Positions 15,521-24,248 of a DNA stretch of 42,127 bases are shown in pieces (position 1 is the stretch's first letter; the number at the start of each line of letters is the position of its first letter). The notes under the pieces were generated by a model. It did no database searches. It was given only the letters and a program-made list of their open reading frames with translations, and was not told where the DNA came from. A program made the translations under genes and the position numbers. The DNA comes from Billgrantia desiderata (GTDB lineage: Bacteria > Pseudomonadota > Gammaproteobacteria > Pseudomonadales > Halomonadaceae): assembly GCA_011742915.1 (NCBI GenBank), contig JAAQTN010000044.1:1-42127 (forward strand), read 5' to 3'.

Positions 15521-16753
15521 ATGGACACGCCCTCCTCGTTCAGGAAATCGCACAAGCTCGACAACGTCTGCTACGACATCCGCGGCCCCGTGCTCGAACA
15601 CGCCAAGCGGCTGGAAGACGAAGGCCACCGCATCCTCAAGCTCAACATCGGCAATCCCGCGCCGTTCGGCTTCGAGGCCCCGGAGGAGATCCTCCAGGAC
15701 GTGATGCGCAACCTGCCCACCGCCCAGGGCTACTGCGATTCCAAGGGACTCTATTCGGCGCGCAAGGCGATCATGCAGGAGTGCCAGCGCAAGGAGATTC
15801 CCGGCGTAGGCATCGAGGACATCTTCATCGGCAACGGAGTGTCCGAGCTGATCGTGATGGCGCTGCAGGCGCTGCTCAACGATGGTGACGAGGTATTGAT
15901 CCCCGCCCCGGACTACCCGCTGTGGACCGCCGCGGCTCATCTTTCCGGCGGTCATGCGGTGCACTACCGCTGCGACGAGCAGGCCGACTGGGCGCCGGAC
16001 ATCGCCGACGTGCGCGCCAAGGTCACCAGCCATACCCGCGCCATCGTGATCATCAACCCCAACAATCCCACCGGCGCGGTCTATCCGCCCGAGGTGGTGC
16101 GCGAGCTGCTGGCCATCGCCCGCGAGCACGATCTCGTGGTGTTCTCCGACGAGATCTACGACAAGATTCTCTACGACGGTACCGAGCACGTCTCCACCGG
16201 TGCGCTGGCCGACGAGGACCAGCTGGTGGTGACCCTCAACGGGCTGTCCAAGAGCTACCGTTGCGCCGGCTTCCGCTCCGGCTGGATGATCCTTTCCGGC
16301 AGCGTGGCCATGCAGCGCGCCCAGGACTACATCCAGGGACTCAACATGCTCGCCTCGATGCGCCTGTGCGCCAACGTGCCGGCCCAGCATGCCATCCAGA
16401 CGGCACTGGGCGGCTATCAGTCGATCAACGACCTGATCCTGCCCGGCGGTCGCCTGCTGGCCCAGCGCGACATCACCTACGAGAAACTCAACGCCATTCC
16501 CGGCGTCAGTTGCACCAAGGCCAAGGGAGCGCTCTACGCCTTCCCGCGGCTCGACCCCAAGGTCTACCCCATCCAGGATGACCAGAAGCTGGTGCTCGAT
16601 CTGCTGCTGCAAGAGAAGATCCTGCTGGTGCAGGGTACCGCCTTCAACTGGCCCGAGCCGGACCACGTACGCATCGTCACCCTGCCCTGGGCCGACCAGC
16701 TCGGCGACGCTCTGGATCGCTTCGCCCGCTTCCTGGCACGCTATCGCCAGTAA
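15521..16753 (+). CDS. alaA: Glutamate-pyruvate aminotransferase AlaA-like
   Basis: The protein has 410 residues, about the length of E. coli AlaA (YfbQ). It is a fold-type I PLP aminotransferase that makes alanine from pyruvate with glutamate. Conserved features are KLNIGNPAPFGFEAPEE, the GYCDSKGLYSARKAI segment, NPNNPTGAVY, FSDEIYDKILYDG with the PLP Asp/Tyr and the PLP-binding lysine in NGLSKSYRCAGFRSGW. The start at 15521 has only a weak ribosome site. It stands alone, 65 bases after ylqF. Confidence 0.92.
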   Translation: MDTPSSFRKSHKLDNVCYDIRGPVLEHAKRLEDEGHRILKLNIGNPAPFGFEAPEEILQDVMRNLPTAQGYCDSKGLYSARKAIMQECQRKEIPGVGIEDIFIGNGVSELIVMALQALLNDGDEVLIPAPDYPLWTAAAHLSGGHAVHYRCDEQADWAPDIADVRAKVTSHTRAIVIINPNNPTGAVYPPEVVRELLAIAREHDLVVFSDEIYDKILYDGTEHVSTGALADEDQLVVTLNGLSKSYRCAGFRSGWMILSGSVAMQRAQDYIQGLNMLASMRLCANVPAQHAIQTALGGYQSINDLILPGGRLLAQRDITYEKLNAIPGVSCTKAKGALYAFPRLDPKVYPIQDDQKLVLDLLLQEKILLVQGTAFNWPEPDHVRIVTLPWADQLGDALDRFARFLARYRQ

Positions 16754-16785
16754 GCCTTGGCGCTGGCCCGATTTTTCGGCTCGGA

Positions 16786-16815
16786 CTTGAAACCTCCGTT
16801 AACCAGCCGTATCTA
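16786..16815 (+). promoter_or_regulatory. Heat-shock-like promoter of htpX
   Basis: CTTGAAA (16786-16792), 14 bases, then CCGTATCT (16807-16814) matches the sigma-32 pattern CTTGAAA/CCCCATNT well. The same bases also read as a sigma-70 promoter, TTGAAA-17-TATCTA. htpX in E. coli is heat-shock regulated, which fits. Confidence 0.6.
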
Positions 16816-16882
16816 ATCAACAGATTTTCTGGGCCGCCCGGTGCGGCCCTCGCTTCCTTGAGATGACCGGAGATTCCGAACG

Positions 16883-17785
16883 ATGATGAGAATTCTGCTC
16901 TTCCTGGGCACCAACCTGGCGGTGATTCTCGTCGCCAGCATCACGCTGCGACTGCTTGGAGTGGAGGGCTACCTGCGCGGCCAGGGCTTCAATTTCAATG
17001 CCCTGCTGATCTTCTGCTTCATCGTCGGCATGGCCGGCTCGATGATCTCGCTGTTCATGTCGAAGTGGATGGCCAAGCGCGGCACCGGCACGGTGGTGAT
17101 CACCCAGCCGAGCAATGCCACCGAGAAGTGGCTGCTCGACACCGTGGCCGAGCTTTCGCAGCAGGCTGGCATCAAGATGCCCGAAGTCGGTATCTTCCCG
17201 GCGCAGCAGTCCAACGCCTTCGCCACCGGCTGGAACAAGAACGACGCCCTGGTGGCGGTTTCCGCCGGCCTGCTCAACCGTATGCGCCCGGAAGAGGTGC
17301 GCGCGGTGCTGGCCCACGAGATCGGCCACGTGGCCAACGGCGACATGGTCACCCTGGCCCTGATCCAGGGCGTGGTGAACACTTTCGTGATGTTCTTCGC
17401 CCGCGCCGTAGCCCACCTGGTCGACAATTTCCTGCGCGCCCGTAGCGGCGGAGAAGGCGGCCTGGGTTTCATGGGCTACTTCGCGGTGGTGATCGTCGCC
17501 GAGATCGTGTTCGGCCTGATCGCCTCGGCCATCGTCGCCTGGTTCTCGCGCTTCCGCGAGTACCGCGCCGACGCGGCAGGTGCCCAGTTGGCCGGCACCG
17601 GCGCCATGATCAACGCCCTGGCCCGACTCAAGGCGGAGACCGAGCTGCCCGACCAGATGCCCGACACCCTGCGTGCCATGGCCATCACCAAGGGGCAGAC
17701 CCAGTCGTTGATGGAGCGCCTGTTCGCCAGCCACCCGCCGCTGGACGACCGGATTCGTGCGCTCAAGGAAGCCGCTTACCGGTAA
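16883..17785 (+). CDS. htpX: Membrane metalloprotease HtpX
   Basis: The protein has 300 residues, with tandem ATGs at 16883 and 16886. Two N-terminal membrane helices (about 4-24 and 38-60) are followed by the M48 zinc protease domain with HEIGH (145-149) and the third ligand Glu226 in REYRADAAG. Two more hydrophobic segments lie at about 155-180 and 197-222. HtpX degrades misfolded inner-membrane proteins alongside FtsH. The promoter upstream looks heat-shock responsive and a strong terminator follows. Confidence 0.96.
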   Translation: MMRILLFLGTNLAVILVASITLRLLGVEGYLRGQGFNFNALLIFCFIVGMAGSMISLFMSKWMAKRGTGTVVITQPSNATEKWLLDTVAELSQQAGIKMPEVGIFPAQQSNAFATGWNKNDALVAVSAGLLNRMRPEEVRAVLAHEIGHVANGDMVTLALIQGVVNTFVMFFARAVAHLVDNFLRARSGGEGGLGFMGYFAVVIVAEIVFGLIASAIVAWFSRFREYRADAAGAQLAGTGAMINALARLKAETELPDQMPDTLRAMAITKGQTQSLMERLFASHPPLDDRIRALKEAAYR

Positions 17786-17816
17786 GCTCGTTACATAAGC
17801 AGCAGTAGCATCATGA

Positions 17817-17847
17817 GAGCCCGTCGCGACGACGGGCTCTTTCGTTT
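17817..17847. terminator. Bidirectional terminator between htpX and the cyclase gene
   Basis: A perfect 9-bp stem GAGCCCGTC/GACGGGCTC (17817-17825 with 17831-17839) with a 5-base loop is followed by TTTCGTTT. It lies between two convergent genes. Confidence 0.9.
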
Positions 17848-17857
17848 CATGGGGACA

Positions 17858-19687
17858 TCAGTCACTTGCCTCCCCAGCCGCATCATGGAGCCGCCAAGCA
17901 TTGCCACCGTCGCGCTTGGCTCGATACATCGCCAGATCGGCCCAGCGCAATAGCTCATCGATGCCGGTCGTCTCGCTGCGGCTCAGGGCAACGCCTATCG
18001 AGGCGGCAATGCAGGCCTCATGCCCCTGCCAATCGAAGGGGCGCGCGAGGCTCGCGAGGATTCGCTCCAGCACCAGCTTCAATTCAACGAGAGAGCCCGT
18101 ACCTGGCAAGATCAGAGCAAATTCATCGCCGCCTAGACGCGCCACGGTATCGCTGGCGCGCAGGCATTCGAGCATGCGTCGTCCCGCCTGCTGCAGCACC
18201 ATGTCCCCGGCGTCATGGCCCAAGGTATCGTTGACTTTCTTGAAACCGTCGAGGTCGACGAAACACACCGCCAGCGCCTCCTCGCGTCGACGGGTCTGGA
18301 GCAACTGCTGTTCGAGGCGCTCACGAAACAGCACCCGATTCGGCAGTCCCGTCAAGGCATCGTAGTGAGCTCGCCGCCACACTTCATCCTGCATCCGCTT
18401 GCGCTCGGTGATGTCGCGAAAGTTGATGACGGCTCCGGCCACGCCTTCACTGGTCCGAATGGGGTGAACCCGATACTCCACGGGCAGACTCAAGTCATCG
18501 GCACGCCAGAACACCGCATCCGACTCGCCGCCTTCCTCACCGAGCCGGTAGGCGCGCGAAATCGGGCACCAGCGCACGTCCCGCGGTTCACCATCGGCAT
18601 CGCTGTGAGCGATGAGATCTCGCAGTTGCTTGCCTACCAGACGATCAGTCGGATACCCCAACAGGCGGGCCGCGACCGGATTACAAAGGGTGCAGACTCC
18701 CTCCCGGTTGATTGCCAGGATGCCCTCCGCCGAGGAATCGATCAGCAGCCGCAATCGAGCCTCGGCCTGCTGACGCTCGGCCACCTCGCTCCTTAGCTCG
18801 CCGGTGCGCATTTCAACCAGACTGTCCTGCTGCGCATTGACCTCCTGCAACGAACGAATCTGGTGGCGTAGACGCGACAGGACGCCGATCGTGACCACCG
18901 TCAGCAGCAGCCAGGCCAGCCCGTGGGAGGCAACCAGATTCATCTTCTGCTGGCGTTCGAAGGCGAACATGGGGGCTGCCGGCAAGGTCACACTCAGCCC
19001 GCCGCGAATATCTCCCACTTCATAGCCCTGGTGCTGATGGCACTGCAGGCAGGCGGGCTCCACATGGAGCGCACGCATGTAGCGCAGCTCGGGAGTGGCA
19101 CTGCGTACCAGCTCGATCCGTTCGGCTGCACCGTCTTGCCATGACGACTCGGTCAGGTTGCGAGCTTCACCCTTGCGCTTGTCCTCCTCCAGGGCTTGCA
19201 GCATGGCGGTTTCCCAGAGGTTCGCCTGATTACCCGGATTGATAGGATCAAGGCTGGTCAGGTGTACGCGGACGCCGGCCTTCTCGCGAACGATATCGAT
19301 CAAGCCGCGAGTCATGAAGGCCGGATTCACCATGGTCAATGCACGGCCGTCGGGCAGTGCCAGCTCACGCTCCGGATGCACCAGGTAGGGGTTAGGCTGC
19401 ATGCGCTCGGTCTGCCAGACGTAGACCCCACCGTGAGAAGCATTCCACAGCCGCATCGCTTCCATCATGGCGCCGATCTGGCGCGCCTGCTTGGTGACCA
19501 CGTCGAGACTATGGGACTCGGTGGCTCGCCAGTTCCACCATAGCGACCCGCCTACCACCAGCGTCCATAGCAACAGGGGCAGCAGCCAATAGGCCGGTGC
19601 TTGCGCCATGCGGCTGACCAGGCGGCCGGTTCGTCCCCATGGGTCGGGATGAACAGGGAAAGTCTGAGTGGTTTGGAGATCTGGCAC
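17858..19687 (-). CDS. Membrane diguanylate cyclase with periplasmic c-heme sensor and PAS domain
   Basis: The protein has 609 residues from GTG at 19687 (ATG at 19609 is possible). After a membrane helix (31-50) comes a periplasmic domain of the Tll0287/DUF3365 type with one c-type heme motif CLQCH (213-217), then a second helix (253-272), a short coiled coil, a PAS domain (about 312-430) and GGDEF (about 440-600). The active motif GGDEF is intact and an inhibitory I-site RASD lies five residues before it. It should make c-di-GMP in response to redox, gas or a small ligand sensed at the heme. An AAGGAGG at 19734-19740 has no ATG after it; a CTG at 19721-19723 would be in frame. Confidence 0.88.
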   Translation of the reverse strand: MPDLQTTQTFPVHPDPWGRTGRLVSRMAQAPAYWLLPLLLWTLVVGGSLWWNWRATESHSLDVVTKQARQIGAMMEAMRLWNASHGGVYVWQTERMQPNPYLVHPERELALPDGRALTMVNPAFMTRGLIDIVREKAGVRVHLTSLDPINPGNQANLWETAMLQALEEDKRKGEARNLTESSWQDGAAERIELVRSATPELRYMRALHVEPACLQCHQHQGYEVGDIRGGLSVTLPAAPMFAFERQQKMNLVASHGLAWLLLTVVTIGVLSRLRHQIRSLQEVNAQQDSLVEMRTGELRSEVAERQQAEARLRLLIDSSAEGILAINREGVCTLCNPVAARLLGYPTDRLVGKQLRDLIAHSDADGEPRDVRWCPISRAYRLGEEGGESDAVFWRADDLSLPVEYRVHPIRTSEGVAGAVINFRDITERKRMQDEVWRRAHYDALTGLPNRVLFRERLEQQLLQTRRREEALAVCFVDLDGFKKVNDTLGHDAGDMVLQQAGRRMLECLRASDTVARLGGDEFALILPGTGSLVELKLVLERILASLARPFDWQGHEACIAASIGVALSRSETTGIDELLRWADLAMYRAKRDGGNAWRLHDAAGEASD

Positions 19688-19799
19688 GAGCGACTCGGGG
19701 CAAGCGGAACAATCGAATTGCAGTATCGCAAAGCCTCCTTAGGCAGGATACGACTCCCCCTGTGACGCAGGCCCCGATAACGTTTTCGCTTGACTTGGA

Positions 19800-20972
19800 T
19801 CAAGTGCCTTGTTGCGACCGTGACAGCCCAACCCCCGCTGCTTGCAGCCAGGTCGCATGCGCCGCAGCCTCTCCGCTCAACTCGAGAGTGAGGGTCGAGA
19901 GTTCACGTCGCAGCGGGTAGTTGGCGCGGCAGGCGTCGAAGCCCGTCGCCATGCCGAGCCGGCGGCTCTCCCGCAGCAGGCTGTCGTGGTCGCGGCGCAC
20001 GTCGTAGACCGCACGCAGGCAGAGCCGCAGCGTCTCCTCGGCACCCAGCCCTCCTTCCAGGGCCAGACGCGCGACGGGTGGACGGGGCAGCAGATCGTTG
20101 AGCTCGAGCCGTGCCGGCAAGCCCAGATGCCGGCTCAGCGCAGTATAGATCTGGTGCGTGCCGCGCAGCTTGCCGTCCAGACTGTGGCCGGCGATGTGGG
20201 GGGTGGCAATGGCTGCCAGGTCGCGCAACGCCGGGTCGATGGCCGGCTCGCCCTCCCACACGTCGAGTACCGCCGTGATGTCGCCGGAACCGGACAGCCG
20301 CTGGCGCAGCGCCGCGCCGTCCACGCAGTCGCCCCGTCCGGCATTGAGCAGCAGCGTGCCGGGAGCCAGCTCGGCGATGCGCTGCGCATCGAGCAGATGA
20401 TGGGTGGCGTGGAGCCCCTCGCGCACCAGCGGCGTATGCAGACAGAGCACGTCGCACTCGTCGATGAGGGTATCGAGAGCGGTGAAATCCTCACTCCCCT
20501 CATGCTCTGCCCGAGGCGGGTCGCAGGCCAGGCAGGCGATGCCCATGGCGCGGAGTCGGGCCAGCAGCCTGCCGCCCACGTTACCCACGCCGACGATGCC
20601 TACCCGGCGCTCGGCGAGTCGCCAGCCCTGACGCTCGGCCAGGGTGAGTAGACTGCCCAGCACGTAGTCGACCACCGCTTCGGCGTTGCAGCCCGGCGCG
20701 CTGGCGAAAGCGATGCCTTGGCGCGCCAGCGCCGTCCGGTCGACATGGTCGGTGCCGATGGTACAGGTACCGACGAAGCGCAGCCGGGAGCCCCGAGCCA
20801 TAGCGGTATCGAGAGTCGCCGCATCGAGCCGGGTGATGGAGCGAATCACCAGCACGTCGATGTCCTGCAGGGCCGCCGCATCGATAGCACGCCCCGGCAT
20901 TCGCACCAGTTCGCCCAGCGGACCGAAGCAGGCCTCGGCGCCCGGCACGTTGGCATCGACGAGAATGCGCAT
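19800..20972 (-). CDS. pdxB: Erythronate-4-phosphate dehydrogenase PdxB
   Basis: The protein has 390 residues. ATG at 20972 follows GGGAG and yields the normal N-terminus MRILVDANVPGAEACFG; longer frames are rejected. It is an NAD-dependent 2-hydroxyacid dehydrogenase of the pyridoxal phosphate (DXP-dependent) route. Visible are GTCTIGTDHVD, the nucleotide-binding GIVGVGNVGGRLLARL, LLNAGRGDCVD and the catalytic His in ATPHIAGHSLDGK, with the PdxB-specific C-terminal dimerisation region. It starts 2 bases after the binding-protein gene stop, so it is probably cotranscribed with the signalling genes upstream. Confidence 0.95.
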   Translation of the reverse strand: MRILVDANVPGAEACFGPLGELVRMPGRAIDAAALQDIDVLVIRSITRLDAATLDTAMARGSRLRFVGTCTIGTDHVDRTALARQGIAFASAPGCNAEAVVDYVLGSLLTLAERQGWRLAERRVGIVGVGNVGGRLLARLRAMGIACLACDPPRAEHEGSEDFTALDTLIDECDVLCLHTPLVREGLHATHHLLDAQRIAELAPGTLLLNAGRGDCVDGAALRQRLSGSGDITAVLDVWEGEPAIDPALRDLAAIATPHIAGHSLDGKLRGTHQIYTALSRHLGLPARLELNDLLPRPPVARLALEGGLGAEETLRLCLRAVYDVRRDHDSLLRESRRLGMATGFDACRANYPLRRELSTLTLELSGEAAAHATWLQAAGVGLSRSQQGT

Positions 20973-20974
20973 GT

Positions 20975-22462
20975 TCACTCCCAGTAAAGCTCTTCCAGCA
21001 CCACGGCAGGGATGGGCGCATCGTCCCATACACCCTGCAGGTTCGATTTGCGTATGGCCTGCTGCGGCTTGAGAAACAGAAAGACGTGAACCGCCTCTTC
21101 GGCCAGATGGCGCTGCGCCTCAGCCAGCAGGCGGTGACGCTCGGCCGGGTCCTGCTGCGCCTCGATGCGTGACCAGAGTTCGCGAAACGTCTCGCTGTGA
21201 TAGTTGAAGTAGTAATCATCGCGAGCGTAGATGTCGATGTCCATCGGTTCCACGTGGGCGATCACGGTCATATCGTAGTCACGCTCGGTGAACACCTGGC
21301 GCAGCCACTCTCCCCACGAAACCCGCTGCAGCTCGACCTCGAAGCCAACCGCCTCCAGGTCCGAGGCGATGTAGAGGCTGCTCCGCTCGGCATATTGCGT
21401 GGGCGGCACCGTCAACGCGATAGGGGTTCCACCGCTGAAGCCGGCCTCGGCAAGCAGCTTCCGGGCCCGCTCGGGGTCGTAGGGATAACGCTGGCTCAGG
21501 TCCACGTAGGCCGGATGGCGCGGCGAAAAGTGACTTCCGATCAGGGGCGGGTCGATGGAGGGATAGATCGTCAGCAGCGCCTCGCGATCGATGGCATGGG
21601 AGAGTGCGCGGCGCACTCGCAGGTCCTGGAAGAGCGTACGGCCATGGTTCATGGCCAGCAGCACTTCGCCCTCACTGAGGCCGTCCTGGATCACGTAGTC
21701 GGCTCGCTGCATCAGCGGCATGTGAGCCGTCAGGCTGCTGGCATCGGGGTAGAGATCGATGGCCCCCTCCGAGAGCAGATTCTCCAGCTCAACCCGGTTG
21801 GGGGTGAAGGTGAACAGCGCCTCGCGGATGGCAGGCGGCTCGCCCCAATACGCTTCGAAGGCACGCAGCCGAATGCCCTCATTGCGCTCCCAGTCGACGA
21901 ATCGGTAGGGGCCGGTGCCCACCGGATGCGAGCGGTTGGTGTGTACCGTATCGGGATGAACGATCACCGCGGCGGAGAGCGCCAGACGGAACGGCAACAG
22001 CGCATCGGGCTGCGCCAGCTCGATGCGCAGCTCATGCGTCCCCACTTCCTCTACGTGGCGGATCGCCTGGAACAGGTGGCGCTGAGGATTGGCATTCTCG
22101 ACCTCCAGCAGGCGCCTCAGGCTATAGGCCGCCACTGCGGAGTCGAAGGTCTTGCCGTGATGAAAGCGGACGTCACTACGCAAGGCGAAGCGATAGACGA
22201 GACCATCCTCGCTGACCTCCCAGCGGGTGGCCAGCGCCGCCTGTACCTCGCCATGCCGGTCGATGCGCGTGAGGCCCTGGAAGACATTCAGATGCAGCGC
22301 CTCTGCCACGGTGCTCGCTGCCGTCAGCGTGGGGTCGAGGTGGGGCGGCTCCAACTGCAGCTCGACCCGCAGGGGGGTCTGGGAAGCCAGCCCCGGTATC
22401 GCCAGGAACGAAAGACTCGCGAGCAGTACCACCGCCAGCCGTCGACTGAACGCGTCACCCAT
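20975..22462 (-). CDS. Periplasmic peptide/nickel-type ABC substrate-binding protein
   Basis: The protein has 495 residues. ATG at 22462 has GGAG 9 bases before it; ATG at 22471 would add three residues but has poor spacing. A signal peptide (SRRLAVVLLASLSFLAIPGLAS) is followed by a family 5 solute-binding domain: LDPTLTAASTVAEALHLNVFQGLTR, FALRSDVRFHHGKTFDS, NRSHPVGTGPYRF and RVRRALSHAIDREALL. Such proteins bind oligopeptides, nickel or other solutes for ABC import, yet no permease or ATPase is nearby. Its start overlaps the end of the diguanylate cyclase gene, so it may act as its periplasmic sensor partner. Confidence 0.85.
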   Translation of the reverse strand: MGDAFSRRLAVVLLASLSFLAIPGLASQTPLRVELQLEPPHLDPTLTAASTVAEALHLNVFQGLTRIDRHGEVQAALATRWEVSEDGLVYRFALRSDVRFHHGKTFDSAVAAYSLRRLLEVENANPQRHLFQAIRHVEEVGTHELRIELAQPDALLPFRLALSAAVIVHPDTVHTNRSHPVGTGPYRFVDWERNEGIRLRAFEAYWGEPPAIREALFTFTPNRVELENLLSEGAIDLYPDASSLTAHMPLMQRADYVIQDGLSEGEVLLAMNHGRTLFQDLRVRRALSHAIDREALLTIYPSIDPPLIGSHFSPRHPAYVDLSQRYPYDPERARKLLAEAGFSGGTPIALTVPPTQYAERSSLYIASDLEAVGFEVELQRVSWGEWLRQVFTERDYDMTVIAHVEPMDIDIYARDDYYFNYHSETFRELWSRIEAQQDPAERHRLLAEAQRHLAEEAVHVFLFLKPQQAIRKSNLQGVWDDAPIPAVVLEELYWE

Positions 22463-23843
22463 AAGCCGCATCTCCGGAATCGTCTTGCGAAAGCCACCGA
22501 TACATGACGCGGTTGCGCCCACTACGCTTGGCCCGGTAGAGCGCTTCATCGGCCGCTTTGAGAGCCTCGTCGAACTCGCCACCGGGCAACTGCTGCGCCA
22601 GACCGAAGCTCGCCGTGACGCGCAACGCCGTTTCGCCAAGCTCGATCGAATGGCTTTCGAGTCCCTGGCGTATCTGCTCCAGCATGGGCACCACCGTGTC
22701 GATGTCGAACCCGGGCAGCAACGCCACGAACTCCTCGCCGCCGTAGCGGGCCAGCAGGGCGGACTCGGGCAGCCCCCGCCGCAGGCGGTCGGCGACACAG
22801 CGAATCACCCGGTCGCCCGCCTCGTGGCCATGGGTGTCATTGATCGCCTTGAAGTGGTCGATATCGATCATCGCCACACAGTAACCCTCGGCCGCCAGGG
22901 CGTTGCGGCGCTCGTTGAGTTCGCGCTCGAAGTAGTGGCGATTGCGCAACTGGGTCAGGGCGTCATGGGTGGCCAGGAAATCGAGCTCCCGGTTCATCGT
23001 CATGATCCGCCGTTCGTTGTCGTTGATCCGATGGACATAGCGTTGGATGGAGCGCGCCATTTGGGCGATCTCGTCGCTACCGTCCACCCGAAGCTCATGC
23101 GGGGCAGGCCGCTCCCGGCTGATGACCCGCTGCAGTTTGACCACCCTGCGCACCACCGAACGGTTGATGTGATATGCCGTTGCCAACAGCAAGAGGACGG
23201 CAAGCAGGGCAAAGCCCTTCAAGGCGCCCTCCCGCTGGCGCAGCTGCTGCTCCATCTGCTCGGCCGCATCGCGAATGTCGAGGCGAATGCCGCTGACGTG
23301 ATAACCGATGGCCACACTAAGATCCTGGGAGAGGGAGCGATTGGTGCGCATCTGCCGGGCCAGCAGCCTTTCGGTCTCGCGCAGCAGGGCATCGCTGGTC
23401 TCGTCCGGCGCTTGCTGAAGCTGCCCAACGAGATCGATGCGTCGCTGAACCAGAGCGTCCAGTGCGTCGAAACTCTCCATCAGTTGATCGCGCACCCGCT
23501 CGATATCGTCGAAGCTGCCCGCCTCGCCACGTATGGCGGCAAGCTCGTCCACCAGCCGCTCCATCCATTCGCGCCGATCGGCGATTTCGAACAGGGCCTG
23601 GCGCCGGCTGAAGTGATCGTCGGCCAGCAGCAGCATCGCGCCGCTGCCCAGCATGCTCTCGCTCTGCTGCATCAGGCGGCTGGCCGTCATCAGGGCATGC
23701 GTATGCCGTTCGGAGAGCTGCGAGACGGTCGCACGATACTCGCCGAAGGAGTGCAGCGCCAGCAGTATGGTAGCCAGTATGACCAGCGTCGGCACCATCG
23801 TGAGAGCGGCCAGCCTGACTGTCAGTCCGAAAACTCTTCTCAT
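22455..23843 (-). CDS. Membrane diguanylate cyclase (GGEEF)
   Basis: The protein has 462 residues. Two membrane helices (about 8-30 and 208-226) enclose a 180-residue, helical periplasmic sensor; a HAMP-like linker (about 227-285) leads to a GGDEF domain with intact RYGGEEF and the metal and substrate Asp residues in MIDIDHFKAINDTHGH. The RxxD inhibitory site is absent (PESA in its place), so the enzyme is probably not feedback-inhibited by c-di-GMP. The gene is transcribed ahead of the binding protein and pdxB, and its stop overlaps the binding protein start by 8 bases. Confidence 0.9.
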   Translation of the reverse strand: MRRVFGLTVRLAALTMVPTLVILATILLALHSFGEYRATVSQLSERHTHALMTASRLMQQSESMLGSGAMLLLADDHFSRRQALFEIADRREWMERLVDELAAIRGEAGSFDDIERVRDQLMESFDALDALVQRRIDLVGQLQQAPDETSDALLRETERLLARQMRTNRSLSQDLSVAIGYHVSGIRLDIRDAAEQMEQQLRQREGALKGFALLAVLLLLATAYHINRSVVRRVVKLQRVISRERPAPHELRVDGSDEIAQMARSIQRYVHRINDNERRIMTMNRELDFLATHDALTQLRNRHYFERELNERRNALAAEGYCVAMIDIDHFKAINDTHGHEAGDRVIRCVADRLRRGLPESALLARYGGEEFVALLPGFDIDTVVPMLEQIRQGLESHSIELGETALRVTASFGLAQQLPGGEFDEALKAADEALYRAKRSGRNRVMYRWLSQDDSGDAAYG

Positions 23844-23966
23844 GTCATACCAGCCACTCTACATCCCTCGCTTGCTCAAGGACACCGAGGCTATACAATG
23901 CCGTATCCTGCCACTCGACATATCGGCAGAAACAACGTTTTCTTTATTTCGTCACGGAGAGCGAGT

Positions 23967-24248
23967 GTGATCGTCCGCTGGGAAAGTGACCACGATTACG
24001 TGCTGGTGCACATCCACCAGGACATGTTCGGCGACTGGATCTTCAGCCGCGCCTGGGGGCAGATCGGCACCCAGTTCGGCGGCCTCAAGCACATGCTCGC
24101 CGACGATCACGACCAGGCCAGGATGTGGCTCGCCGACGAAGCCACCATCCAGTCCTCGCGCGGCCTGCGCAAGGTGCTGGAAGTAGAGGCCGAGAGTGCC
24201 GAAGGGCAGGCGGCGGTACGCCAGCTCTCGCTGCTGGATGCGCTATAG
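23967..24248 (+). CDS. Small WGR-domain protein
   Basis: The protein has 93 residues from GTG at 23967 with GGAG in place; the much longer upstream frame is an antisense artefact of the cyclase genes. Nearly the whole protein resembles a WGR domain: a beta strand (YVLVHIHQDMFGDWIFSRAW), the core WGQIGTQFGG in which the usual Arg of WGR is Gln, then helices (DDHDQARMWLADEATIQSSRG). WGR domains bind nucleic acids or bridge proteins in PARP and MolR contexts; free-standing bacterial copies have no fixed role. It is divergent from the cyclase gene and its stop overlaps that of the large protein at 24243. Confidence 0.65.
   Translation: MIVRWESDHDYVLVHIHQDMFGDWIFSRAWGQIGTQFGGLKHMLADDHDQARMWLADEATIQSSRGLRKVLEVEAESAEGQAAVRQLSLLDAL

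Noticed and set aside
22227..23966. Long upstream extension of the WGR gene frame
   Set aside because: It is antisense to the cyclase and binding-protein genes; a GTG with a ribosome site at 23967 explains the real gene.
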